DNA of 27,819 bases from CAWKZT01 sp963854565 (GTDB taxonomy: Bacteria > Actinomycetota > Acidimicrobiia > Acidimicrobiales > JAHEJN01). Where the stretch lies: assembly GCA_963854565.1 (NCBI GenBank), contig CAWKZT010000006.1:1-27819 (forward strand). The letters are read 5' to 3'. The notes beneath the pieces are model-generated. The model searched no databases. It had not been told where the DNA came from and was given only the letters and a program-made list of their open reading frames with translations. The first letter of the stretch is position 1. The number at the start of each line of letters is the position of its first letter. Position numbers and translations under genes: made by a program. Positions 16,797 to 23,355 of the stretch are shown here, piece after piece.

Positions 16797-18068
16797 ATGG
16801 CGGCAGACGACGTGACCAACGACGACACCCCACTCGCTCCAACGCCAGTCATCCCGCGAGGGGTGTGGCTGCTACTGGGCGCAAAACTCCTGATCACAAT
16901 CGCCACCCTGAGCATGACCACCATCCTGGGAAAACAAGTCTGGGATATCAGCCATAGCGAACTCGATCTGGGCTTCCTGGGGTTGGCCGAATTCCTGCCT
17001 ACTGCTCTTCTCTCACCAATCACCGGATCAATCGCTGATCGACATGACCGCCGGATTGTTTCGGCCATTGGGTTGGCCGCGTCCGCTGCGGTTGCCTTTG
17101 GACTTTGGGCCTACGCGGGAAGCGACCAACCTCGTCTGTGGCCCATTTATTGCCTGGTGGTAGTCTTCGGTGCTGCCCGAGCACTCAGTGGTCCGGCCAT
17201 ACGCGCTTTGCCGGTCGATCTTTCCCCCCGAGCACTGATCACCCGAGTCGTGGCGCTGAGTTCCGGTACCTTCCAGGTCGGGGTCATCGTTGGACCGGTA
17301 GTTGCCGGGTTCTTGTTCGTGGCTAGCGAGCCTGCGCCCTACTTGTTTTCCGCGGTATTACTCGTCGTGGCTGCTATCACCTTGACGTTTGTGCCGGCAT
17401 CAGAAGTCGCTCGACTTACCAGCGCTCGGGGCTTACGGTCAGCGCTACGCGACGCATCGGAGGGGCTCACATTTATTCGCCGAACCCCTGTCTTGTTTGG
17501 CGCTATTTCACTCGACCTATTTGCCGTCCTGTTTGGCGGTGCCGTTGCCCTCCTCCCCGCAATTGCTGAAGAACGGTTGGGGGTTGGGGCCATTGGCCTT
17601 GGCTGGCTTCGTGCAGCCACTGGCATTGGTGCGGCAGTGGTATCGATCGCCTTGGCCGCTCGCCCGCTTTCTCGACATGTCGGCCACAAACTCCTGACCA
17701 TGGTGGCCCTCTTTGGCGCGGCGACGTTAGTACTAGGCCTTACCCGATCCTTCGCTGTGGCCTTCATTGCTCTGCTGGTACTTAGCGGTGCCGATGCCGT
17801 CAGCGTGTTCATCCGGTCCACCATCGTTCCACTAGCAACGCCGGACAATATGCGGGGTCGTGTGCTGGCCACAGAGAATGTCTTCATAGGCGCTTCGAAC
17901 GAACTGGGTGCATTCGAATCGGGTGTCACCGGCAGTCTTTTTGGACTGGTCGGTGCCATCATGATAGGCGGGGTCGGCACGCTGGCTGTCGTTGGCCTCT
18001 GGGCCGTCTTCTTCCCCAAACTGCGTAAAATCGATCGCTTCAGCGAACTCCACCCGGCTGAACATTGA
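16797..18068 (+). CDS. MFS transporter (MFS_3/EntS-like exporter)
   Basis: Major facilitator membrane protein, 423 residues with about twelve hydrophobic segments after a polar 22-residue N terminus. The loop 2-3 signature is visible as GSIADRHDRR (about 77-86), and a second copy-like basic loop follows segment 8. The SIADRHDRR form and length resemble the MFS_3 group, which includes the siderophore exporter EntS and several drug exporters. The substrate is not determinable. ATG 16797 lacks a clear ribosome binding site. A 12-bp palindrome lies 41 bases upstream. Iron-related neighbours (FbpC-like ATPase, DtxR-type repressor) make siderophore export an attractive but untested idea. Confidence 0.88.
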   Translation: MAADDVTNDDTPLAPTPVIPRGVWLLLGAKLLITIATLSMTTILGKQVWDISHSELDLGFLGLAEFLPTALLSPITGSIADRHDRRIVSAIGLAASAAVAFGLWAYAGSDQPRLWPIYCLVVVFGAARALSGPAIRALPVDLSPRALITRVVALSSGTFQVGVIVGPVVAGFLFVASEPAPYLFSAVLLVVAAITLTFVPASEVARLTSARGLRSALRDASEGLTFIRRTPVLFGAISLDLFAVLFGGAVALLPAIAEERLGVGAIGLGWLRAATGIGAAVVSIALAARPLSRHVGHKLLTMVALFGAATLVLGLTRSFAVAFIALLVLSGADAVSVFIRSTIVPLATPDNMRGRVLATENVFIGASNELGAFESGVTGSLFGLVGAIMIGGVGTLAVVGLWAVFFPKLRKIDRFSELHPAEH

Positions 18069-18100
18069 CAGCTATAAAAAGCATCGCACCGAAATTGGCA

Positions 18101-18166
18101 GTGTCTTCCTAAAATCTGGTGTCTTCCTAAAACCCATTACTTTTTAAATGCGGTGTTTTCCTAAAT
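18101..18166 (+). promoter_or_regulatory. Three direct repeats, candidate operator of the ABC ATPase gene
   Basis: The 14-base sequence GTGTCTTCCTAAAA occurs exactly at 18101-18114 and 18119-18132, and a variant GTGTTTTCCTAAAT is at 18153-18166. All are in the gap between the MFS stop and the ATPase start. Each contains CCTAA, the half-site of DtxR/IdeR-family operators, here as same-strand repeats rather than as the usual inverted pair. A perfect AAGGAG follows at 18175-18180, but no ATG, GTG or TTG lies at normal spacing from it. Confidence 0.6.
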
Positions 18167-18215
18167 ACCTTTGGAAGGAGCGACGACATCGCGTTCCATC
18201 AGTACGCTTGCCCCC

Positions 18216-19244
18216 ATGGTTTCCGCCCACCAGGCTCGGCCGGTAAATGCTGAGCACATCGAAAAGACCTTCGATGAGAGCCTCGTTTTGCGCGATGTTT
18301 CCCTCACCATTGGTGCTGGCGAGATCTTCTCTCTACTTGGCCCTTCTGGGTGTGGCAAGACCACGCTTTTGCGCATTTTGGCGGGCCTCGAATCCCCCGA
18401 TCAGGGCAAAGTAACAATCGGCGATCAGGTAGTTGCTGGCCCGGGCCAGTTTGTGGCTCCCGAGAAACGAGGTGTAGGTCTTGTCTTTCAGGACTGGGCC
18501 CTCTTCCCGCATATGTCCGTGGCGAAGAATGTCGGCTATGGGCTCCACGGCGAGGGCGCCCAACACATCGACCAAACATTGGACATGGTCGGCCTGTCCG
18601 GATTTGGCGATCGCTCGCCGTCCACATTGTCAGGCGGTCAAAAGCAGCGGGTTGCTTTAGCCCGAGCCTTGGCACCACGCCCATCGGTGTTATTGCTCGA
18701 CGAGCCGTTCTCCAACCTGGACACCACACTCCGGGTGGCGATCCGCACCGAAGTTCACGCCCTCTTGCACGAACTCGGCATTACCAGTGTTTTCGTTACC
18801 CATGATCAAGACGAAGCGTTCGTTGTCGGTGATCAGGTCGCGGTGATGCATGAGGGCAGGATCGAACAGGTCGCTACTCCGCACGAGTTGTACCGGGCGC
18901 CTGCCTCACCGTGGGTTGCCTCTTTTGTTGGCGATGTCAATCTCATCCCCGGTGTCGCTCGTGGCGCGTCTGCTACTACCGGGTTTGGCACCATTGCGTT
19001 AAGCAATCCTGCGAGCGGAGATGTTCATGTGGCCGTGCGCCCCGAGCAACTTCACGCTTCTCACGGTGGGCCACACCGGATTGCGCTCGTCGAGTACTAC
19101 GGCCACGACACAGTGCTGTTGGTCGACACCACCGATCACAACACGGTCCGGGTTCGCATTGGTCCCGGGCAAGTGTTTACTCACGATGACCTCGTCACTC
19201 TCGAATACCGCGGCCAACCCACCGTGGCATTTCCGGCCCCATAG
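18216..19244 (+). CDS. ABC transporter ATPase, FbpC/PotA-like (iron(III) or polyamine type)
   Basis: ATPase of the CUT1/FbpC/PotA group, 342 residues. Walker A GPSGCGKT is at 42-49, the Q-loop Gln at 92 in VFQDWALFPHMSVAKNV, signature LSGGQKQR at 138-145, Walker B LLLDEPF at 159-165 and switch His196 in FVTHDQDEAF. A TOBE_2-like C-terminal domain contains DVHVAVRPEQ. The wording around the Q-loop favours ferric-iron transporters, but spermidine, thiamine or phosphonate importers are not excluded. No permease or binding protein is adjacent, so it is an orphan subunit. The start is uncertain: an in-frame TTG at 18171 would add 15 residues and ignores the AAGGAG just inside it. Its stop lies 21 bases from that of the convergent repressor. 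Confidence 0.85.
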   Translation: MVSAHQARPVNAEHIEKTFDESLVLRDVSLTIGAGEIFSLLGPSGCGKTTLLRILAGLESPDQGKVTIGDQVVAGPGQFVAPEKRGVGLVFQDWALFPHMSVAKNVGYGLHGEGAQHIDQTLDMVGLSGFGDRSPSTLSGGQKQRVALARALAPRPSVLLLDEPFSNLDTTLRVAIRTEVHALLHELGITSVFVTHDQDEAFVVGDQVAVMHEGRIEQVATPHELYRAPASPWVASFVGDVNLIPGVARGASATTGFGTIALSNPASGDVHVAVRPEQLHASHGGPHRIALVEYYGHDTVLLVDTTDHNTVRVRIGPGQVFTHDDLVTLEYRGQPTVAFPAP

Positions 19245-19265
19245 CCACCGTCCGACTGACTGCGG

Positions 19266-19946
19266 TTACGTGGCGTTTACCAATATGCGGGTGGCGGCAA
19301 ATTCTCCGACTCCCACGGTTTGTCCCTCAATGTCAATGGTGGCCGTACCATCAGGCGACAAGGCCGTAACAGTCCCCGAATTCCCCGGGATGATGCACGC
19401 TGATTCAAGGTAATCGAGCATGCCGGGCCGAAACTCGAGTTCTTCGGTAATGCGCTCGACGACGAACGTCGCTCCAGCACTTAGCGCGGAAAGTACCTGC
19501 GACGACGCCGGAGTCTGGTAACCCGACCCTGGAATAGGGTTGCCATGCGGACAAGTGACAGGATCGTCGAGAACCCTCACGAGTGCGTCTTCGACCACCG
19601 GCGAAATGACATGTTCCCATTTGCCCGCTTCATGATGGGCATCGGCCCATGACAAGCCGAGTACTTCGGTGAGAAATACCTCGGCCAACCGATGACGTCG
19701 AACCACCGTGGTGGCAAGATTTAGACCATCAGCGGTCAAGCTGATAGCACTTCCGTCTATGGCTATAAGCCCTTCACGTTCGAGTCGCCGAACCATTTCC
19801 GAAACGGCGGGACGAGACACCTCCAGCCGTTCGGCCATACGAGCCTGAATAACATTGACGTCGTCTTCGGCAAGCTCGTAAATTGTTTCGCAATATTCTT
19901 CGAAGGCCGGGTGATATTCGGGGGTCTCATAAGCCATAGACGTCAT
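19266..19946 (-). CDS. DtxR/MntR-family metal-dependent transcriptional repressor
   Basis: Homodimeric DNA-binding regulator, 226 residues. The winged helix has its recognition helix at VSRPAVSEMVRRLEREGLI (43-61), the dimerisation and metal-binding domain spans about 75-145 including TCPHGNPIPG, and a C-terminal SH3/FeoA-like domain is at about 180-225. Candidate ligands by alignment to known members are Glu17, Glu20, His85, Glu111 and His112, matching five of six MntR positions (D8, E11, H77, E102, H103); His104 and Glu89 match ancillary DtxR ligands. The residue equal to DtxR Cys102 or MntR Glu99 is Gly108. Metal preference is therefore unclear, manganese or iron. No Shine-Dalgarno precedes the ATG at 19946. 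Confidence 0.92.
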   Translation of the reverse strand: MTSMAYETPEYHPAFEEYCETIYELAEDDVNVIQARMAERLEVSRPAVSEMVRRLEREGLIAIDGSAISLTADGLNLATTVVRRHRLAEVFLTEVLGLSWADAHHEAGKWEHVISPVVEDALVRVLDDPVTCPHGNPIPGSGYQTPASSQVLSALSAGATFVVERITEELEFRPGMLDYLESACIIPGNSGTVTALSPDGTATIDIEGQTVGVGEFAATRILVNAT

Positions 19947-19947
19947 G

Positions 19948-19966
19948 TTAGGCGCGACTAACCATG
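19948..19966 (-). promoter_or_regulatory. IdeR/DtxR-box-like operator abutting the repressor start codon
   Basis: The 19 bases TTAGGCGCGACTAACCATG match the mycobacterial IdeR consensus TTAGGTTAGSCTAACCTAA at 12 of 19 positions in register, including the whole left TTAGG and the central-right CTAACC. The inner inverted repeat is GTTAG-N6-CTAAC. It begins one base upstream of the ATG (19946). With no ribosome binding site there, the transcript may be leaderless and the box would cover the promoter. Autoregulation is inferred. Confidence 0.6.
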
Positions 19967-20073
19967 TTGCTTCGAAAATAAGCTACGTCCGACTGGGCAT
20001 GCGGTGGAAGTCCTGGCGTAATACTTGATTCCGCCGGTTCGTTGCCCAACCCCAACGCCGTCCGTTGATAATT

Positions 20074-20135
20074 GGTTTTAAGAACGGGTTTTAAGTTGTC
20101 TGCTTCGTTACCAACGTCAGCAAAATTTTGCGCAA
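20074..20135. promoter_or_regulatory. Direct repeats and overlapping palindromes between DUF4956 gene and repressor gene
   Basis: The 227-base gap holds two copies of GGTTTTAAG (20074-20082 and 20087-20095, 13 bases apart) and a perfect 12-bp palindrome GCAAAATTTTGC at 20120-20131 overlapping an 8-bp palindrome TTGCGCAA at 20128-20135. None has terminator form. They lie upstream of the repressor gene and downstream of the DUF4956 gene. Function is unknown, with an upstream regulatory site as one possibility. Confidence 0.4.
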
Positions 20136-20173
20136 CGAGATCGACTCAAACATATAGGCAACTATAACGTGAG

Positions 20174-20743
20174 CTACTCGTCAGGGGAAGCTTGCGGTAC
20201 GGCGCCTATTTGATAGCTGACCTCGACACTCGTGGTGTCGCGAACGAAGTCGGTGCGCCGAATATTGACATGGTGCACTTCGGCCCCAAGCAACGCTTCC
20301 AGACGATCCTTTAGGAGTTGCTCGTCGGTGTAAGCCTGATCGAGTGTGATGTTCTGGCGACGATAACGAGAAAATAGCCGCGGGTGATCGCCAATATACA
20401 ATCCGGCCAACACAGCAACCATTAACCCAGGAGCAAGCCATTCTTCAATCGTGCGGATGCCTCCCAGTAGGCCAAGACTGAGGGCCGCGAAGTAGTAGGC
20501 AACCTCTTGATGACCAAGCTCAGCGGATCGCAATCTGATGATTGATAAGACACCAAAAAGTCCGAGTCCGAGTCCGGCGCTTACTTCAGCTGAGCCAAGC
20601 ACTTCGGTCACTGATAGCACGCCAATGCCGAGTCCGAGATACGCCACCAGCATGTCACGACGTCGATGTCGTGGAAAATACAGGCCAAACACCAAAACAA
20701 AGATGGCGACGATGGCAAACAAAAAGACAAATTGTTGGGACAC
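20174..20743 (-). CDS. DUF4956 domain membrane protein
   Basis: A 189-residue membrane protein of unknown function. Hydrophobic segments are FVFLFAIVAIFVLVFGLYF (about 5-23), LVAYLGLGIGVLSVTEVLG and, after the conserved SIIRLRSAELGHQEVAYYFAALSLGLLGG block, a segment near GLMVAVLAGLYIG. The soluble C terminus (about 120-189) carries the mixed alpha/beta part of the family. GTG at 20743 is preceded by AGGAG at 5-6 bases; a longer frame to 20830 is open but lacks support. In other bacteria this family often accompanies VTC-domain and CotH proteins; no such neighbour is visible here. Confidence 0.82.
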   Translation of the reverse strand: MSQQFVFLFAIVAIFVLVFGLYFPRHRRRDMLVAYLGLGIGVLSVTEVLGSAEVSAGLGLGLFGVLSIIRLRSAELGHQEVAYYFAALSLGLLGGIRTIEEWLAPGLMVAVLAGLYIGDHPRLFSRYRRQNITLDQAYTDEQLLKDRLEALLGAEVHHVNIRRTDFVRDTTSVEVSYQIGAVPQASPDE

Positions 20744-20897
20744 GTGAACTCCTAGCGAACAACAGTGTGCCAGGTGTATCAGCGCTTCGTCAGAAATTGC
20801 TGTGAACTGCCCACGGACCCCGCAGAGCATTTACCGGCCGCCCATAGCAACACAGACCAATTTGGCTGTCCGGTGATCTAGCCACCATAGTTTTCCG

Positions 20898-21521
20898 ATG
20901 AACACTCTTGCCATCGTGTTGCTGGTCCTGACCGGAGTCGTTGCCCTGGCCGATTGGATCGTCGTTGGCCGCGACAACGGCAAAGCCGAGATGATTACCA
21001 AGCCGCTCACGCTCGTCCTGCTGATTTCGTTGGTTCAGGCCATCGACCCGTTCTCGGATTCCATGCGCTGGTGGTTTTTTGCTGGACTGTGCTTCTCGTT
21101 GGTTGGCGACATCGCCCTATTGCCGAAATTCAACGCATTCATTACCGGGCTGAGCGCCTTTTTGTTTGCACATCTTGCTTACATCGTTGGTCTAGCTAGT
21201 CAAGCCGAAACCGCGTCGTTAGCAATGATCGGAGTTGGCGCAGTTCTCCTAGCGTTCGGGTTCTACGGACGCAGAATCCTGGCCGCTGTTCCCGGCAAGC
21301 TGTTGCTAACCGTTATCGCGTACTTTGCCGTGCTGTCCGCCATGGTCATTTTTGCGTTCGCCGCCGGCCTTTGGTTTTTGGCAATCGGTGCCGCCTTTTT
21401 CTTCGCCTCGGACTCCTTGCTTGGATGGGGCAAGTTCGTGAGCCCGGCGCCCGGGGGTCGAATCGCGGTGCACATTACGTATCACCTTGCTCAAACAGCA
21501 CTCGTTGTCGGGCTGATCTGA
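20898..21521 (+). CDS. YhhN/TMEM86-family lysoplasmalogenase-like membrane protein
   Basis: Integral membrane protein, 207 residues with about seven to eight transmembrane segments. Family features are KPLTLVLLISL near 36-46, FSLVGDIALLP near 71-81 with the conserved Asp, an FFFASDSLLGW segment near 168-178 with the second conserved Asp, and the ending YHLAQTALVVG. Characterised relatives (TMEM86B and Legionella/Mycobacterium proteins) hydrolyse the vinyl-ether bond of lysoplasmalogens, while many bacterial members are untested. ATG at 20898 has no Shine-Dalgarno and may be leaderless. It is divergent from the DUF4956 gene across 154 bases. Confidence 0.88.
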   Translation: MNTLAIVLLVLTGVVALADWIVVGRDNGKAEMITKPLTLVLLISLVQAIDPFSDSMRWWFFAGLCFSLVGDIALLPKFNAFITGLSAFLFAHLAYIVGLASQAETASLAMIGVGAVLLAFGFYGRRILAAVPGKLLLTVIAYFAVLSAMVIFAFAAGLWFLAIGAAFFFASDSLLGWGKFVSPAPGGRIAVHITYHLAQTALVVGLI

Positions 21522-21565
21522 CAACCATTTCTCCATAGCCCGCTGCGCCGTGGCATGCTTTGGCC

Positions 21566-21997
21566 ATGAACAGCAACACGCCTCGTACCATTGCCCTTAC
21601 CCGCGAATCCCTTGGTGTCTATGTGGCCACCAATGCTGATGGCGTAAAGCTGCGTCTCGGCACAGCCGAGGATGTCTTTAGTCCCGTGGACTTGTTGTTG
21701 GCAGCCCTTGCCGGCTGCTCGTCAATCGATGTTGACATCATGACCAGTCGACGCGCCGAACCTGTCAGTTTTGATGTTGTTGCCGGAGCCGACTACCACA
21801 AGGATGACACCGGCAACGTTCTCAAGAACCTCAGCCTCACTTTTGATCTCACGTTCCCAGACGGCCCCGATGGTGATAAAGCTCGCGACCGGGTAGCCAG
21901 TGCCGTACAACATTCCCATGACAAATCGTGCACGGTTTCCCGCACAATTGAGGCCAATTCCAAGGTTTCGGACCACATTGTCGCGAGCGACGACTAG
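21566..21997 (+). CDS. OsmC-family peroxiredoxin-like protein
   Basis: A 143-residue OsmC/Ohr-fold protein. The two family cysteines are present, Cys51 in LAGCSSIDV and Cys122 in HDKSCTVSRTI, so thiol-based reduction of hydroperoxides is plausible. The subfamily resembles YhfA/OsmC rather than the organic hydroperoxide resistance protein Ohr, and physiological reductant and substrate are unknown. A TTG two codons upstream (21560) is in frame; ATG 21566 is preferred. The stop is followed by a small imperfect hairpin (CCCGGACT/AGTCGGG) without a T tract. Confidence 0.88.
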   Translation: MNSNTPRTIALTRESLGVYVATNADGVKLRLGTAEDVFSPVDLLLAALAGCSSIDVDIMTSRRAEPVSFDVVAGADYHKDDTGNVLKNLSLTFDLTFPDGPDGDKARDRVASAVQHSHDKSCTVSRTIEANSKVSDHIVASDD

Positions 21998-22167
21998 CCC
22001 GGACTGCAAGTCGGGTTAAACAACCAAATTGACCAATATGTCCTCGTTCACTCCGCCGGAGTCCAGTCGGCGGTTCCCCGGCAAAGTATATGTCTGCGTA
22101 CGCCTTCTCGGAGTTGGCACGGAATCCAGATCGGCAGGTGTGAGCACGTGATACGTGACAAGATTCA

Positions 22168-22359
22168 GTGTTGAATTGCCTTGATCTGGTCACTATCATT
22201 GTCGAGGACTTCTCCGAGACGTACGGCCGAATGACCGCCGCAGGTGTCGAATTCCTTGGTCAGCCTCGGGCCGAAACGTCCGGACAAGTCGTGGTGTTCG
22301 TCGATATTGCGGGAAACCGTTGGGACCTTCTCGGACCACCCACCAGCGAGGAAAGATAG
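22168..22359 (+). pseudogene. C-terminal fragment of a VOC/glyoxalase-family protein
   Basis: A 63-codon frame beginning at GTG encodes a recognisable second half of a VOC (glyoxalase/bleomycin-resistance) module: EDFSETYGRMTAAGVEFLGQP followed by VVVFVDIAGNRWDLLGPP. A complete member would be about 120 residues or more, with metal ligands contributed by both halves. The 170 bases upstream to the osmC stop contain no recognisable N-terminal half in any frame. It ends 2 bases before the ATG of the next gene and shares its ribosome-binding region. A short expressed protein cannot be excluded, but gene decay is more likely. Confidence 0.6.
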
Positions 22360-22361
22360 CC

Positions 22362-23252
22362 ATGCGTATCGCAGTCACCGGTTCGACCGGATTCATTGGT
22401 TCAGCCCTGATGCATAAACTGGAGCAAATGGGCCACTCGCCGGTCGGCATTGTCCGGGGCAGTGGGCCGGGCATTCAATGGGACCCTGCCGCAGGGACGA
22501 TCGACAAGGCCGCTCTCGAAGGCCTCGATGCAGTCGTCCATTTGGCGGGTGAGGGCGTAGGAAACAAACGGTGGAGCACCGCGCAAAAAGACCGGATCCT
22601 TCGCAGCCGCGTTGATGGAACAAAGTTGCTGGCTACGACACTCGCTCAGCTTGAGCGACCGCCGAGCGTGCTGCTCAGCGCGTCGGCAGTCGGCTACTAC
22701 GGGGACCGTGGCCAACAGGAACTCACCGAAAGTGATCATGCTGGATCAGATTTCTTGGCCACCGTTTGTGTGGAGTGGGAGGCCAGTACTGAAGCGGCAT
22801 CAGCCGCGGGTATAGCGGTAACCCACATGCGCACCGGCTTTGTCTTAGATCGCAAAAGTGGTGGCCTCAACAAGATGCTGCCGTTGTTTCGGCTTGGCCT
22901 TGGTGGGCGCTTCGGCAATGGTGAGCAATACATGAGTTGGATCAGCCTCGCCGACGAGGTGGCGGCGATCATATGGCTGCTGGAAAATCGTGTCCATGGC
23001 CCAGTGAACCTCACTGCTCCAGAGCCGACAACCAATCGTGAGTTCAGTAAAACGTTGGGCCAGGTTCTCCACCGTCCCTCCATCGTGCCGGTTCCAAAAT
23101 TTGGACCCCGACTCGTAATCGGACGCGAGTTGGCCGATGCATTGCTCTTTACGAGCACCCGAGCAATGCCAGACCAGTTGGCGATGTCGGGGTACCAGTT
23201 CGAGCATCCGACACTCGAATCCGCACTAACGCATGCACTCAAAAGCGAGTAG
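22362..23252 (+). CDS. TIGR01777-family NAD(P)-dependent epimerase (SDR39U1-like)
   Basis: Atypical short-chain dehydrogenase, 296 residues. The N-terminal dinucleotide motif TGSTGFIGSAL is at about 6-16. Also typical are VVHLAGEGVGNKRWSTAQKDRILRSRVDGT, the active-site region LLSASAVGYYGDRG, FRLGLGGRFGNGEQYMSWI and VNLTAPEPTTNREF. The C-terminal DUF1731 domain is present (VLHRPSIVPVPKFGPRLVIGRELADALLFTSTRAMP). Physiological substrate is unknown for the family. ATG 22362 is supported by GAGGAAAG about 7 bases upstream. A hairpin 75 bases beyond the stop may end its transcript. Confidence 0.93.
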   Translation: MRIAVTGSTGFIGSALMHKLEQMGHSPVGIVRGSGPGIQWDPAAGTIDKAALEGLDAVVHLAGEGVGNKRWSTAQKDRILRSRVDGTKLLATTLAQLERPPSVLLSASAVGYYGDRGQQELTESDHAGSDFLATVCVEWEASTEAASAAGIAVTHMRTGFVLDRKSGGLNKMLPLFRLGLGGRFGNGEQYMSWISLADEVAAIIWLLENRVHGPVNLTAPEPTTNREFSKTLGQVLHRPSIVPVPKFGPRLVIGRELADALLFTSTRAMPDQLAMSGYQFEHPTLESALTHALKSE

Positions 23253-23326
23253 CTGATCACAAGTGTCCCCAGGCCTGCGACATGGGAGGGCAGCTAGTCG
23301 TCGAGAATTAGGTAACGAGCCTGATG

Positions 23327-23355
23327 GTCTTAGCGGCTGAGCCATCCGCTAAGAC
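23327..23355. terminator. 10-bp hairpin spanning the end of the ABM gene, between convergent genes
   Basis: Perfect arms GTCTTAGCGG (23327-23336) and CCGCTAAGAC (23346-23355) with a 9-base loop. The left arm contains the TAA stop of the minus-strand ABM gene and the right arm lies in its last codons. No T run follows on either strand. Its place between convergent genes suggests a shared transcript end, but the form is not that of a classical terminator. Confidence 0.5.

Noticed and set aside
17339..18019. 226-codon open frame opposite the MFS gene
   Set aside because: Ser/Thr/Pro/Arg-rich composition typical of antisense of a membrane protein; no domain or ribosome binding site.
18148..18246. 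Small 32-codon frame overlapping the start of the FbpC-like ATPase gene
   Set aside because: No ribosome binding site and a random-looking Arg/Pro-rich sequence; it passes through the AAGGAG without using it. A leader peptide cannot be argued from this alone.
22050..22062. Odd palindrome ACTCCG-C-CGGAGT between osmC and the VOC fragment
   Set aside because: Short and isolated, with no T tract and no useful position relative to a start codon; could be chance in GC-rich DNA.
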